A DNA stretch of 64,000 nucleotides from assembly GCF_013141695.1 (NCBI RefSeq), contig NZ_WHNY01000060.1, positions 186,001 through 250,000 on the forward strand. Direction: 5' to 3'. The notes below the pieces were generated by a model, which made no database searches, was not told where the DNA came from, and worked only from the letters and a program-made list of their open reading frames with translations. The position numbers were made by a program, and so were the translations under genes. The stretch is from Paenibacillus plantarum (GTDB taxonomy: Bacteria; Bacillota; Bacilli; Paenibacillales; NBRC-103111). Positions 17,505 to 27,360 of the stretch are shown one piece after another (the first letter of the stretch is position 1; each line of letters opens with the position of its first letter).

Positions 17505-19736
17505 ATGCCAAATGAAAAGACGGAGCAGGACGCACAAAAAAGTTTGGACCAGGATCGGCCGGGGGAGACGGATGTCAAAGTAAGCCGTAGGAAACTGTTG
17601 ACTGCCTTTGGCATGGCCGGCGCAGCGATAGCAGCGGGCAGCATGCTCCAAGTGTCGTCAACTGTCTTCGGGAAAGAGGGAGGATCGGTTACCGAATCCG
17701 TGTATGGAGAGCTTAAAGGCAAGGGGAAGGTGCCGATCCTAAAAGCGGCGGATCTGGTCGTGTCGACTACGATTGCCGAGATCCAAGCCAATTCCAGTCC
17801 CGACCCAGAGTTTCTCTATTTTGTACGGGATGAAGGAAAAGAGGGTCATTTTCGTATCGATTTGGCCGATACCACGTCGGCTGACAATACGGGAACGATT
17901 GTCGTCGCGGCGTCCGGTGCCCGGTTCAAACGGTTGATGGTGGACGATACGATCGATGTCCGGTGGTTCGGCGCGAAGGGAGACGGAACGACCGACGATA
18001 CGGAGGCGATCCGTGGAACGATAGCATACGTTTCATCCTCTTTCCCGGACGGAGGCGTCGTCTATTTCCCCAATGGGAAATACCGGATCACGGACGGGTT
18101 TACACTAACAGGACAAAAAGTGAGCTTACTTGGTACGAAAGCGGAACTTTTTCTAGACAACACGTCCGATACCGTTACGGTACTTACTTTCCTTAATTGC
18201 ACCGAATTCTTCGTGGAAAACCTGAAAATATCCAGCTCGAAAACGACGAAGTTGTTTTCCAAGCAAGCGCATGGGCTAAATGTCCGGGATTCGAGCAAAT
18301 TCAAACTGTCATCTTTGGATGTCTCTTATCGTACGGACGCTATGAATATCACTCACTGCAACAATTTCACGGTAGAAGGCAATGACGTTTATTATTTGGG
18401 CGAAGAAGGAATAAGGATTGGAGGGAGCTGGAATTGGCGCGTAGCCAACAACCGGATCCATCACCATAACGGCGACGGTATTTTGCTCAAACACGCCGGC
18501 AGCCCGGAGGGCATGTATAATGGCGAAGTCATCGGCAACTTCCTGTACGACGGCGTGAGTACGTTCGGTCTCTCCAATTCAATCGGCGGAGGGATCAATT
18601 CCAATGATGAAGTGTCGGGAACTGCTGCAAGCAACCTCCATAATATGGTGATTAGCGGCAATACACTTAAAAACCTGCGGTACGGTATCGCGCTCGCAAG
18701 CATTACTAATTTTACTGTTTCCGGGAATGTGATTAAGAATGTCAGAACCGCCGGTATCCGGATGGACAATTCCACCGGTAACAATCCGACACATAATCCG
18801 GGAGGGGAAAGTTCGATTACGGGGAACACGGTCGAGAACGTATCGGACGGGGAGGGCATACAGTTTCTCACTAACCAGGCTGTCGTGGAAAAGGTGTCCA
18901 TCACAGGAAATCATGTCAGAGGGGTTATGCATGCAGTTTCGCATTACCCGGGCATAGCGGCTTCGAATGCCGCCGTCTCCGGCAATATGGTAAGCGATTG
19001 CAAGGTTCTCCTGCAGGCCAGTAATTGTACGGTGTCCGGCAATCGCTTTATCCAAGGCGGATTTACAGCTTCCGATGCAGCGTCCAACTCTATTAAGTTA
19101 ATCGAATCTTTCGTGTTTACAGGGAACACATTCGAAGATACGAACGGCCAAATCGGGATCAGCAACGGATCGGGAATCATTAGCAGCAATTCGATCAAAA
19201 CGGGCTCAAGCTTATGCGCGATCCGATTTAGAAGCAATCCGACAGGCAACGTGTACATTATGAACAACAGCTACGATTGCCCGAACGCCGTGGAGAAGAT
19301 TACATACGAGACGGTGGTGACGTCGATTGGAGCGGGAAAAATTAGCAGCGACTTTACGCTGGCGGGAGCCCTCCAACGTTACGGTACTACGGTTCCAACG
19401 GTAGGAACTTATACGCCGATGTCCATTATTTGGAGTAAAGACATTGGAAAAGGGAAGCCCATTGGCCATGTCTGTGTCTCAGGCGGCACCCCTGGCGTAT
19501 GGTCCCCGTTTGGATATATTGGCCAAATCAAGCACGGAACGGCTACGATAAGCGGATTGACGGATTCCGTCATCGTCGCGCACGGCCTTGGCGAATTGCC
19601 GGGATACGTCTCCCCGACTCCTCTCGGCAATATGGGGTATGTTTGGATTTCGGACATGACAACTACGCATTTTACGATACGATGCTCCGCAGCTCCATTA
19701 GTGAATACCCCAATATTGTGGGAAGCGAAAGCATAG
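17505..19736 (+). CDS. Tat-exported right-handed beta-helix protein (pectate-lyase-3-like, tail-spike-like C-terminus)
   Basis: A 743-residue protein. After a charged N-terminal tail of about 25 residues there is a twin-arginine motif SRRKLL and a hydrophobic h-region AGAAIAAGS, so Tat export is expected. FGAKGDGTTDDTEAI at about 155-170 is the start motif of the Pectate_lyase_3 beta-helix family, followed by about 450 residues of G-N-x-[V/I] helix turns. The last 100 residues (for example VAHGLGELPGYVSPTPLG) resemble C-terminal modules of phage tail-spike depolymerases. The likely role is cleavage of an extracellular polysaccharide; hydrolase or lyase cannot be decided. ATG 17505 follows GAAGGAGG. 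Confidence 0.8.
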   Translation: MPNEKTEQDAQKSLDQDRPGETDVKVSRRKLLTAFGMAGAAIAAGSMLQVSSTVFGKEGGSVTESVYGELKGKGKVPILKAADLVVSTTIAEIQANSSPDPEFLYFVRDEGKEGHFRIDLADTTSADNTGTIVVAASGARFKRLMVDDTIDVRWFGAKGDGTTDDTEAIRGTIAYVSSSFPDGGVVYFPNGKYRITDGFTLTGQKVSLLGTKAELFLDNTSDTVTVLTFLNCTEFFVENLKISSSKTTKLFSKQAHGLNVRDSSKFKLSSLDVSYRTDAMNITHCNNFTVEGNDVYYLGEEGIRIGGSWNWRVANNRIHHHNGDGILLKHAGSPEGMYNGEVIGNFLYDGVSTFGLSNSIGGGINSNDEVSGTAASNLHNMVISGNTLKNLRYGIALASITNFTVSGNVIKNVRTAGIRMDNSTGNNPTHNPGGESSITGNTVENVSDGEGIQFLTNQAVVEKVSITGNHVRGVMHAVSHYPGIAASNAAVSGNMVSDCKVLLQASNCTVSGNRFIQGGFTASDAASNSIKLIESFVFTGNTFEDTNGQIGISNGSGIISSNSIKTGSSLCAIRFRSNPTGNVYIMNNSYDCPNAVEKITYETVVTSIGAGKISSDFTLAGALQRYGTTVPTVGTYTPMSIIWSKDIGKGKPIGHVCVSGGTPGVWSPFGYIGQIKHGTATISGLTDSVIVAHGLGELPGYVSPTPLGNMGYVWISDMTTTHFTIRCSAAPLVNTPILWEAKA

Positions 19737-19754
19737 TGATCAAAGGAGAACGTG

Positions 19755-22700
19755 ATGACGACTTTAACATTTAACGGAAATCCGCTGACCATCCTACTCG
19801 AAGATGTGCTGGGTCATCCGTACTTCGAATGGCCGACGACGCTAGTCAGCTATCCTTTGATTCTTACTTCTGGCGTGGACCCGTCAACGCTTCGGTTAAC
19901 CGACATGGATACCGGTCATAACGTTATGTTTCAGCTGTCGCCTCCAGATTTATCCCGGGGCGGAGCGGAAGTTATGCTCCGTTTTATGACCGATCTGCCT
20001 TCGGCCGGGAGACGCGCCTACCAGCTGTCGGTAGCCGAAGAGCGAGAAGCGGCGCAGCGGGACCAAGGAGACGAAATTAGGCATGCCAGGGTGCAGTGCA
20101 CCCTGGAGAACGACTTGTGGATCATCGACAACGGACGAATACAGCTAGCAATTCCTTGTGATGCGTTAAGTCAATCCACAAGCCTGTCCGAACGAATGCT
20201 CGTTTACCAGATTGGAAGAGGCGGCGTATGGCAGGGAGTTTCCTACCTTTATAACAACGGATCGAAGGCCAGCATGAGATGCGCCATCGTCGAGAATGGC
20301 CCGCTTCAGGTTGTCGCCCAAATAACGTGTCTGGTGGATGAAGCAGCCTACGTCATAACCTTGAAGATGATAAGCGGGATGGATTTCGTAGAAGTGGACG
20401 AACAGATGGACGGCTTCAGCGACGAGGATGATGTTCATCTGTGTACGGAATGGATACATTTCCATCCTACTCACCGGTATGCGCCCAACCGACCTTTCAA
20501 TAGGAATGACAGGCTCGAAGGCTTTCAGCGGTATCCTTTCGAGGAAATTGACAGGCAGGTAACGGACACGCACATTGAATTGAGAGTGCACGCCTCCGGC
20601 GACTCGAAGCTGCCGTTCTGCTTGCTTCCTTATGAACCGTGGCAAGGGTTCGAACGATTGAATATGGCGACTTTCTGGGATAGCCGTGCGATGGACAGCG
20701 TCGGTATTTATATTCGAAATCCGGAGAGATGGAACGACGGACAATACAGCATATGGAGCTCTGGCAAACGTTTGGCCGTCCAGTACCATTATAATGAAAA
20801 TCGGCTAAGCTGGAAGCATCCGATCCGAAATGGTAGCAGATCCACTGCGGTTTGCTGTTACGACCATCAGAGAGATATTGCAGAAGTCGAGCGGCTTGAT
20901 CGAATATGGAGAGAAGCGGCCGACCGCGGGCAGGCATGTCCGAGAGGGCCGAGCTCGTATACGCTTTGGCTGCAGCAGTGGTACAGCCTTCTCAGTCTGG
21001 ATAAAATCAAAGATTGGGTGCTCACGTATCCGAGTGACGGAGCTTATCCGGAGTCTATGTTCGAGACAGGAACGATCGCTACGGTAGCAGAGCTGGAAAG
21101 CATGCTTCGGAATAGCGAGCTTGTAAACGGACTTGCGTTGTACGGTCCTCGTCAGGATCAAGGCTTCTCTCCGGTACCTACACGAGCCATCTACGATGAA
21201 TGGATCGACGCCTATCACCGTCTTAGGGAACAAATGACAGGGGATGAACGGCGAAGGATTACGGGCATGTATTTGCTGATGGCGTATTTGCACGCATCGG
21301 AGGATTACATGCCGCTACAAACGATGCTCAGCGGACACCCTAATTTTTTGTCCGATGTCAGAGGGGTTCCAGCGCTGATGGCGGTGTTCTTTCCCGAGCA
21401 TCCTTGTGCTCGGGAATGGGTCGAGCAGTTCGACCGGTCGCTTGAATGGAACATGCGGGTTCATACGCGGTCCGATCAAGAACAGATCGATTCTAGGGGC
21501 GGAAGGTGGACGGAGAACGTTGCTTGCTATGTTTGGGCTTTCTTGAAGCCGGTGATGAAGACCGCTCATATGCTGAAATATTTTTATACCGGAGACAACC
21601 ACTTACTGACCGAGGAGATGCCGAAGCTAGCGCGCTGGATTCTGAACAGCTTGGCGAGTCCTTCCATAGATTTGCAGGCAGGGGTTGAGCAGCAGGCAAG
21701 GCTGCTGCTTCCGCAAGGCGCCCATGCGAGGCGCAGAGTGCCACCTTGGAGTTTCCGTCAGCTCGGCCATGAACTGATACAGTACGATCCGATGACGGCG
21801 GAAGCCATTCTATGGGCAACCTCACCGGATGATTCCGACTTTGAGGCCTCTCCAGCTTCCGCATGGAAGTTTATGCAGAAGCGGTATTCACCGAATAGGG
21901 GGACGAAGCCGAGGTTGACAAGCTGTAAATATACCGGATACGGTATCGTGCTCAGAGCGGGAGTCGGCACCCCGGAGGAGGCGTTCGTCATGCTGCAGCA
22001 GCTGGATAAGGGCTATAATTATCGCTGGGGGATAAGCGGTCAAGGTGGTTGCGGCGTGCTGTATTACTATGCCGGAGGGAAGGCGTTCAGCCATAACGGT
22101 CATGAGGACGTAGGGGATGACCGATTGGCCGACACCGATTTATGTACGAATTTCGGTATTTTTAAAAAGGGAGCGTACCGGTCGATCGGACCGAACAGCC
22201 TTCATCGTCCTCTCGTCGACTTAGGCGCCGCTTCGTTCGCGGAAATCGTTTCGGCGAAGGAAGATGCGTACGCTTGGCCCGAGTATGCGAGCAGAAGCGT
22301 CATGATGGTCGGCACCGATTACATCGTCGTTTATGATGCGGTGTTCAATTCCTCCGTCTATCGGAGATTCTCATGGTTTGTGCATAAGGAGGAGACGTTC
22401 CCGCACATCCATCCTGTTTACGGGAACGTAACGAAAAGAACAGAGTTAGCCACCGGCATGACTAGAGGAATGTGGCTGGACGGTACAGGTGACTTCATGA
22501 CGGTCATTACGCCGTACGAATCGGTTAACCCCCAGACTACTGGGTACGGATGCTCGATCATGATGCCTAATGGAAACGATATGATATTCCGCAGACAGAA
22601 GCCGTTCCGCTGGGAGGAAGCGGAGAGCGCCTTTGAAGGCCGGGCTGGCTGGATCAGAAGACGGGCGGAGGGAGTTACGTTAGCGATCCTTGCCGGTAGT

Positions 22701-23540
22701 TACATTTGCTGTGGACCGTTCAGTATATCCGTCGATGGAGAAGCGGAAGGAGCGGTTCAAGCAACCTTCGATTTGGCAGGGCGTTTCATAGGCCGCTGTC
22801 AAACAAACGGTCCCATCACCTTGACGATTCGTATTCATGCCGATTCGCTTGCAACGATAGATCTGGCGGGCGGCGAGATCGGCATGTACATAAACGGAAC
22901 AGCCGTACCGGTTCAAATCGATGAACGCGACGGCTTGCAAATCATCGTCTCAATCGAAGCGAAAGGGTCCTATGTCCTCGAATGGTCAGAAGCTCCTGTT
23001 CCGATGGTTCCTGAGGTCAGGAAAGCGGTACAGGTTGCAGGCGGTGCGGTCATTCATTGGAAGAGATCGTCTGTGGCGGTATGCTACCGCGTTGAAACGA
23101 GCTCCGATCATGGGGAGCGATGGACAGTGGCTGGTTTGACGAATGACTTGAAGTACCGTCTGCATGCGGACGGACATCGGAAACAGCATGTCCGGATTAC
23201 AGCTCTTACCGGGTTAAGTGAAAGTGAGCCGTCCGCCGATTACCCTGTTTATTACAGTGACTTGCCGCCATCGGTCCCGCAAGGGCTACGAGTCCGAAGA
23301 GACTCCGGAAATGCGGTAGAGCTTGCTTGGGGACAAATGCTCGGGGTTGAAGGGTACAAGCTATATGTCCGGTTTAAGGACGAGGATGATTTCCGCTTGC
23401 TTTGGGAGGGCGAGGATACCTTCTATCGTCATCAATTGGATGGAGAGTCGTGCCATTCGCCGACTTATGCCGTCAGCTGTTGGAACGGGTTGGGCGAGAG
23501 CTTGCTAGTTTATGACGCCAGACAGGCACAAGGGGGATAA
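19755..23540 (+). CDS. Large heparinase II/III-like protein with C-terminal FN3 domains
   Basis: A 1261-residue protein without a signal peptide. The middle (about 430-700) is helical and contains GGRWTENVACYVWAFL, like the alpha/alpha-toroid of heparinase II/III lyases. Residues about 720-1000 form a beta-rich region (GISGQGGCGVLYYYAGGKAFSHNGHED), like the C-terminal sandwich of that superfamily. Two fibronectin type III-like repeats follow (about 1080-1260; PPSVPQGLRVRRDSGNAVELAW). It probably cleaves a uronic-acid or related glycan, though no catalytic residue can be assigned with certainty. It sits 18 bp after the beta-helix gene and overlaps nothing. ATG 19755 follows AAAGGAGA. The absence of an export signal is odd for a protein with FN3 modules. 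Confidence 0.62.
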   Translation: MTTLTFNGNPLTILLEDVLGHPYFEWPTTLVSYPLILTSGVDPSTLRLTDMDTGHNVMFQLSPPDLSRGGAEVMLRFMTDLPSAGRRAYQLSVAEEREAAQRDQGDEIRHARVQCTLENDLWIIDNGRIQLAIPCDALSQSTSLSERMLVYQIGRGGVWQGVSYLYNNGSKASMRCAIVENGPLQVVAQITCLVDEAAYVITLKMISGMDFVEVDEQMDGFSDEDDVHLCTEWIHFHPTHRYAPNRPFNRNDRLEGFQRYPFEEIDRQVTDTHIELRVHASGDSKLPFCLLPYEPWQGFERLNMATFWDSRAMDSVGIYIRNPERWNDGQYSIWSSGKRLAVQYHYNENRLSWKHPIRNGSRSTAVCCYDHQRDIAEVERLDRIWREAADRGQACPRGPSSYTLWLQQWYSLLSLDKIKDWVLTYPSDGAYPESMFETGTIATVAELESMLRNSELVNGLALYGPRQDQGFSPVPTRAIYDEWIDAYHRLREQMTGDERRRITGMYLLMAYLHASEDYMPLQTMLSGHPNFLSDVRGVPALMAVFFPEHPCAREWVEQFDRSLEWNMRVHTRSDQEQIDSRGGRWTENVACYVWAFLKPVMKTAHMLKYFYTGDNHLLTEEMPKLARWILNSLASPSIDLQAGVEQQARLLLPQGAHARRRVPPWSFRQLGHELIQYDPMTAEAILWATSPDDSDFEASPASAWKFMQKRYSPNRGTKPRLTSCKYTGYGIVLRAGVGTPEEAFVMLQQLDKGYNYRWGISGQGGCGVLYYYAGGKAFSHNGHEDVGDDRLADTDLCTNFGIFKKGAYRSIGPNSLHRPLVDLGAASFAEIVSAKEDAYAWPEYASRSVMMVGTDYIVVYDAVFNSSVYRRFSWFVHKEETFPHIHPVYGNVTKRTELATGMTRGMWLDGTGDFMTVITPYESVNPQTTGYGCSIMMPNGNDMIFRRQKPFRWEEAESAFEGRAGWIRRRAEGVTLAILAGSYICCGPFSISVDGEAEGAVQATFDLAGRFIGRCQTNGPITLTIRIHADSLATIDLAGGEIGMYINGTAVPVQIDERDGLQIIVSIEAKGSYVLEWSEAPVPMVPEVRKAVQVAGGAVIHWKRSSVAVCYRVETSSDHGERWTVAGLTNDLKYRLHADGHRKQHVRITALTGLSESEPSADYPVYYSDLPPSVPQGLRVRRDSGNAVELAWGQMLGVEGYKLYVRFKDEDDFRLLWEGEDTFYRHQLDGESCHSPTYAVSCWNGLGESLLVYDARQAQGG

Positions 23541-23544
23541 CCAT

Positions 23545-25272
23545 ATGATTGTTCGCGCGGAGCTGTTTGGGGCGAAGCCGGAACAAGGATTTGACAACAC
23601 ACTGGCCGTACGATCGGCGCTAGAATCATGTGAAGAAATCGATGGCGCTAAGCTCGTGTTTCCGCAGGGCGTCTATCATTTTTGGCCCGATAGAGCAATA
23701 GAGAAGCATCTGTTTATTTCTAATCACGATCAGGACGGATTGCGGCGCATAGGCTTTCTTTTGACCGGCAGAAACGGGTTTACGATTGACGGACAAGGCT
23801 CAGAATTTATTTTCCATGGTCCGATGATTCCGTTTGTTATGGAAGACTGCAGTCATACAACGATTCGCAACCTCGTGATCGATTGGGAGAAGCCGATGTT
23901 TGCCCAAGGAACGGTCTGCCGTATAGACGCTGAATCGTTCGATATCCAACTGCCCGAAGGTGCCTACTATAAAGTTGAGGGAAACGCCGTGTGGTTCGAG
24001 TATGGCGGGAAACTGGAAAAGGTATGGGGACTGAACGAATTCGACAAGCAGACAAAGGCGCCTGCCTATCAAAGCGGCGACAGGCTGAGCTGGGGCGCTT
24101 ACTCTAAAGTGCGCGTCGAGGAAGCAGCAGCGGGCGTGATCACGTATCGTGGTGACAACATCAAGCTGCCGCAAGCGGGAAACGTTATCGTCATGCGGTT
24201 CGGCAGAAGAGAGGACCCGGCTTTTTTTATCGATGGCGGGGAACAGCTCAGCCTGGAATCGATCTATGTCCATCATGCCCCGGGGATGGGACTCATTGCA
24301 CAGAAGTGTACGCATATTCACTTGCGTGAATTCAACGTGATGCTTAGACCCGGAACAGACCGACTCGTAACCGCCGCCGCCGATGCCACTCATTTTGTCA
24401 ACTGCCGGGGGCAGATCGTCATCGACCATTGTTTGTTCGAGAATCAATTGGACGATCCGTGCAACGTACACGGCATATATGCCCGGATTGCGGAGCGTCT
24501 TGGCGACAACCGGCTATTGATCGAGCTGGTTCATAGTATGGCCAAAGGCATTCTGATTGCCGAGCCGGGAGATACGATCGAATTCGTTCGCCGCGATTCG
24601 CTGCTTACGTATGCTGTTTCTACGATTAAAGATGTGAAAGCGTTGAATAAGGACTATCTGCTGCTGACATTCGAGCAGCCGCTGCCTAGCGACGCGAACG
24701 TCGATGACATGGTCGGGAATGCGACATGGAATCCCGATCTGACGGTCGTGGGCTGCGCCGTGAGGTCAAACCGCGCCCGCGGTTTCTTGATTAGCACATC
24801 GGGGAACGTGCTGCTTGAGGGGAATAGGATCAGCGCCCCGGGGGCCGGCGTTAAAATTTCCGGTGACGCCAATTACTGGTTCGAGTCGGGGGCGGTGAAG
24901 CAAGTTATAATTCGCCACAACGAATTTTTGGATTGCAATTATTGCTGTCCGGACTGGGGAAGAGCCGTCATTGACATCGATCCTGAGATTGAGCGTCCGG
25001 AGTCATTTGAGGCCTGTTATCACCGCAACATTTCGATTGAAAACAATGTTTTTGCTACGTTCGATGTCGGCATTGTGTATGGCCGTTCTATCGACGGAAT
25101 CACCTTTGCCAACAATGTCATAACGAGAAGCGATTCCTATCCGCTGCATAACGTCATGCAATACCCGATTCAGCTTTATGCATGTAAGAACGTAAATATT
25201 GTAAGCAATCAATTTGCTGACGGTACAAAAATAATTGCTCTGATCAACGATGTCGAGGTGGACATAACGTAG
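23545..25272 (+). CDS. GH110-like exo-alpha-1,3-galactosidase (beta-helix)
   Basis: A 575-residue right-handed beta-helix protein resembling GH110 alpha-1,3-galactosidases, which release terminal alpha-1,3-linked galactose by inversion. The paired aspartates D303-D304 in NQLDDPCNVHG lie in the position of the catalytic Asp pair described for GH110, next to FVNCRGQIVIDHCLFE. Other family-like segments are GFTIDGQGSEFIFHG and SGDANYWFESGAVK. There is no signal peptide, so it acts on imported oligosaccharides. ATG 23545 is placed by AGGGGG. It follows the heparinase-like gene by 4 bp and is therefore co-transcribed. Its presence is the best clue to the substrate. Confidence 0.8.
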   Translation: MIVRAELFGAKPEQGFDNTLAVRSALESCEEIDGAKLVFPQGVYHFWPDRAIEKHLFISNHDQDGLRRIGFLLTGRNGFTIDGQGSEFIFHGPMIPFVMEDCSHTTIRNLVIDWEKPMFAQGTVCRIDAESFDIQLPEGAYYKVEGNAVWFEYGGKLEKVWGLNEFDKQTKAPAYQSGDRLSWGAYSKVRVEEAAAGVITYRGDNIKLPQAGNVIVMRFGRREDPAFFIDGGEQLSLESIYVHHAPGMGLIAQKCTHIHLREFNVMLRPGTDRLVTAAADATHFVNCRGQIVIDHCLFENQLDDPCNVHGIYARIAERLGDNRLLIELVHSMAKGILIAEPGDTIEFVRRDSLLTYAVSTIKDVKALNKDYLLLTFEQPLPSDANVDDMVGNATWNPDLTVVGCAVRSNRARGFLISTSGNVLLEGNRISAPGAGVKISGDANYWFESGAVKQVIIRHNEFLDCNYCCPDWGRAVIDIDPEIERPESFEACYHRNISIENNVFATFDVGIVYGRSIDGITFANNVITRSDSYPLHNVMQYPIQLYACKNVNIVSNQFADGTKIIALINDVEVDIT

Positions 25273-25314
25273 ACGCAGAAACAAGCGAGTTTATGTCCGA
25301 TAAGCGATAATCAG

Positions 25315-25419
25315 TTATATACAATTTTACCAATATAACGCAGGAACTGGATTATCGTATACCGAACCGAAAACTTGTGTATTGCATCTCCTCCTGAACT
25401 CCTATTGAATTAGAGCTAG
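25315..25419 (+). promoter_or_regulatory. Duplicated leader region, copy 2 (before the binding lipoprotein)
   Basis: This is the second copy of the leader at 15375-15479, about 100 bp upstream of the lipoprotein start. The conserved blocks are interrupted by variable stretches of equal length, so spacing is preserved. This suggests two co-regulated transcripts in the same locus: 15517-25272 and 25523 onward. Confidence 0.6.
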
Positions 25420-25522
25420 TCATAACGAGATTTTAGTAGGGGGTGATGCTTAAGAGATAAGGTTGTTGCCGTTTTTCAAAGTTAAACGTAAAGGCTTCTA
25501 CTGATAAAAGGGAGGATTTTCT

Positions 25523-27142
25523 GTGCAGAAAAGAAATAAAACGATCCTATTGGCGCTTACCTCAATGTTGGCTGCAGGATCCGCGCTCGCAGGCTGCAGC
25601 AAGGAGCAAGGAAACGAATCGGCTGATCAGCCGGCTACGGCTAAAGCGCAAAAAAGAGGGAATATTTCCGTCATGGTCTATGACAGAGGCCGCGTTCCCG
25701 CAGATGAAGGCACCTACGAGAAAAACCGTTGGACCGAGTGGATCAACAAAAATGGGCCGGTCGACGCCACTTTCGTGCCGATCTTGCGCAACAATCCGGG
25801 AGAAAAGCTGAACGTCCTGCTCGCTTCGGGCACTGCGCCGGATTTTATCCAGGATTACGATGCTTTGAACAAAAATGCCTGGTACACGTCCAAGCAGCTA
25901 ATGCCCTTGGATGATCTCATCGAAAAATACAGTGTGGAATATAAAGCGTTGCTGAAGAAATACCCGATTCTTCGCAAGCTGGGAACCCAGGATGACGGAA
26001 AATTGTATGAAGCCGGAGCTTTCGTTCCATCGGACATCAACTGGGTTTTCTTGGCGCGGACGGATTGGCTCAAGAAGCTCAATCTGGAGGTTCCGAAAAC
26101 GACCGAGGAATTGTATGCCGTCGCCAAAGCGTTTACAGAGAACGATCCGGATGGAAACGGCAAGAAAGATACGTTCGGCATGTCGCTTGGGGGCGGGTTT
26201 AACCAAAATATATTCAACTGGATTTTTGGGGTGCCTGGCGCTGGCTTAGCCTTGGAAGACGGGAAAATGGTATATCCTTGGAAGCAAACGGAGGCTATCG
26301 CAGAATTCAAGAAGCGGTTGTATCAGGATGGCCTAATTGATAAGGATTTTGCTGCTGATGCAAATGGGGAAAAGGCAAAGCGCGATTTCGTAAACGGAAA
26401 ACTGGGCTTTTATACGATGCAGTGGGCCGATGTAAAGTCGACGTTCGAGGCTTTCAAGAAAAACGTGCCGGAAGGTAATGTCATTCCGATCATGCTGCCG
26501 AGGAGCCAGTTCGGCCAGTTCGCTCCGGCGCTGTCCGGGGCGGGAGCGACACCGGGTGTTATTAACGCAAAAGCGAAAGATCCGATATCCGTCATCAAAT
26601 ACATCGATTTTCTGAATAAAGAAGAGACGGTGAAAGCGCTCAAATGGGGAATCGAGGGAGAACACTATAAATTGGATGCTAATGGTTGTCCGGCTCCTAT
26701 AGACCTGGAGAAAAACAAAAAGGAAAAATCTTGGAACGGCGACTATTCCTTGGTGAGCAATCCAACCGATGCAACTCTCAAATGCGATCCCCGAATCATG
26801 GATATCGACAAGAGTACTCCCGTTGGTCAAGAATATACAGCCATTCTGGAGACCGCACGTAAAACCTATGTGAATCCGCAAACGCCGATACCTGGTTTTT
26901 TCCTGAACACACCGGCCCTGCCGAACGACCTGAATATGATCAATCAGAGCGTTTCCAAATTGGGAGACGAGTATTCGAAGGCGATCGTCACCAAGGACTA
27001 TAGTGTGCAAAAGGCTACTCAAACGGCGAAGGACATGTGGACCAAAGCAGGCGGCGGTAAAATCGAAGAGTGGTACAATACGTATTACAATAAAAATAAA
27101 GACAAGATCGTTACAGTCATGGATATCTACGAGAAAAAATAA
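25523..27142 (+). CDS. Carbohydrate ABC transporter substrate-binding lipoprotein 3
   Basis: A 539-residue solute-binding lipoprotein with lipobox LAGC after a 20-odd-residue signal. It starts at GTG behind GGGAGG. Internal DPDGNGKKDTFGMSLGGG is typical of LplA-type binding proteins and resembles an EF-hand-like calcium loop. It is only distantly similar to the lipoproteins at 4913 and 11008. It is the likely receptor for the permeases at 15517 and 16502, from which it is separated by three enzyme genes. Confidence 0.93.
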   Translation: MQKRNKTILLALTSMLAAGSALAGCSKEQGNESADQPATAKAQKRGNISVMVYDRGRVPADEGTYEKNRWTEWINKNGPVDATFVPILRNNPGEKLNVLLASGTAPDFIQDYDALNKNAWYTSKQLMPLDDLIEKYSVEYKALLKKYPILRKLGTQDDGKLYEAGAFVPSDINWVFLARTDWLKKLNLEVPKTTEELYAVAKAFTENDPDGNGKKDTFGMSLGGGFNQNIFNWIFGVPGAGLALEDGKMVYPWKQTEAIAEFKKRLYQDGLIDKDFAADANGEKAKRDFVNGKLGFYTMQWADVKSTFEAFKKNVPEGNVIPIMLPRSQFGQFAPALSGAGATPGVINAKAKDPISVIKYIDFLNKEETVKALKWGIEGEHYKLDANGCPAPIDLEKNKKEKSWNGDYSLVSNPTDATLKCDPRIMDIDKSTPVGQEYTAILETARKTYVNPQTPIPGFFLNTPALPNDLNMINQSVSKLGDEYSKAIVTKDYSVQKATQTAKDMWTKAGGGKIEEWYNTYYNKNKDKIVTVMDIYEKK

Positions 27143-27154
27143 GCAAGGAATGAA

Positions 27155-27188
27155 ACGGCGCCCTCAGCGGAAGGCGCCGTGTTTATTT
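27155..27188 (+). terminator. Rho-independent terminator after binding lipoprotein 3
   Basis: ACGGCGCC pairs perfectly with GGCGCCGT across a ten-base loop, followed by GTTTATTT. It may reduce read-through into the regulator gene. Confidence 0.78.
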
Positions 27189-27360
27189 AGGATGAAAGAA
27201 ACTTGTGGTTGCAGGGTTAATAGCAGGCAGTGATACAATAACGTATATTGACGGAAAGTTGTATATTGACCAGGACGGTTTTTTCAACGATTCTGAACGT
27301 ATATCTCCGCTGATTGTTCATAAGTCTAAATGCTATTCGAACCTATTGGGGGGGCATCAC

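Noticed and set aside
20166..20789. 207-codon open frame on the minus strand
   Set aside because: Antisense to the heparinase-like gene, no ribosome binding site and no recognisable domain.
23800..24471. 223-codon open frame on the minus strand
   Set aside because: It lies entirely inside the GH110-like gene, has no ribosome binding site and its protein resembles nothing; GC-rich genes here produce such shadows.
25273..25522. Metabolite riboswitch in the duplicated leader
   Set aside because: No known aptamer motif was recognised and no terminator/antiterminator pair is evident before the start codons; a protein-bound operator is simpler.
26333..27022. 229-codon open frame on the minus strand
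   Set aside because: Antisense to the binding lipoprotein gene, low-quality composition and no start signal.
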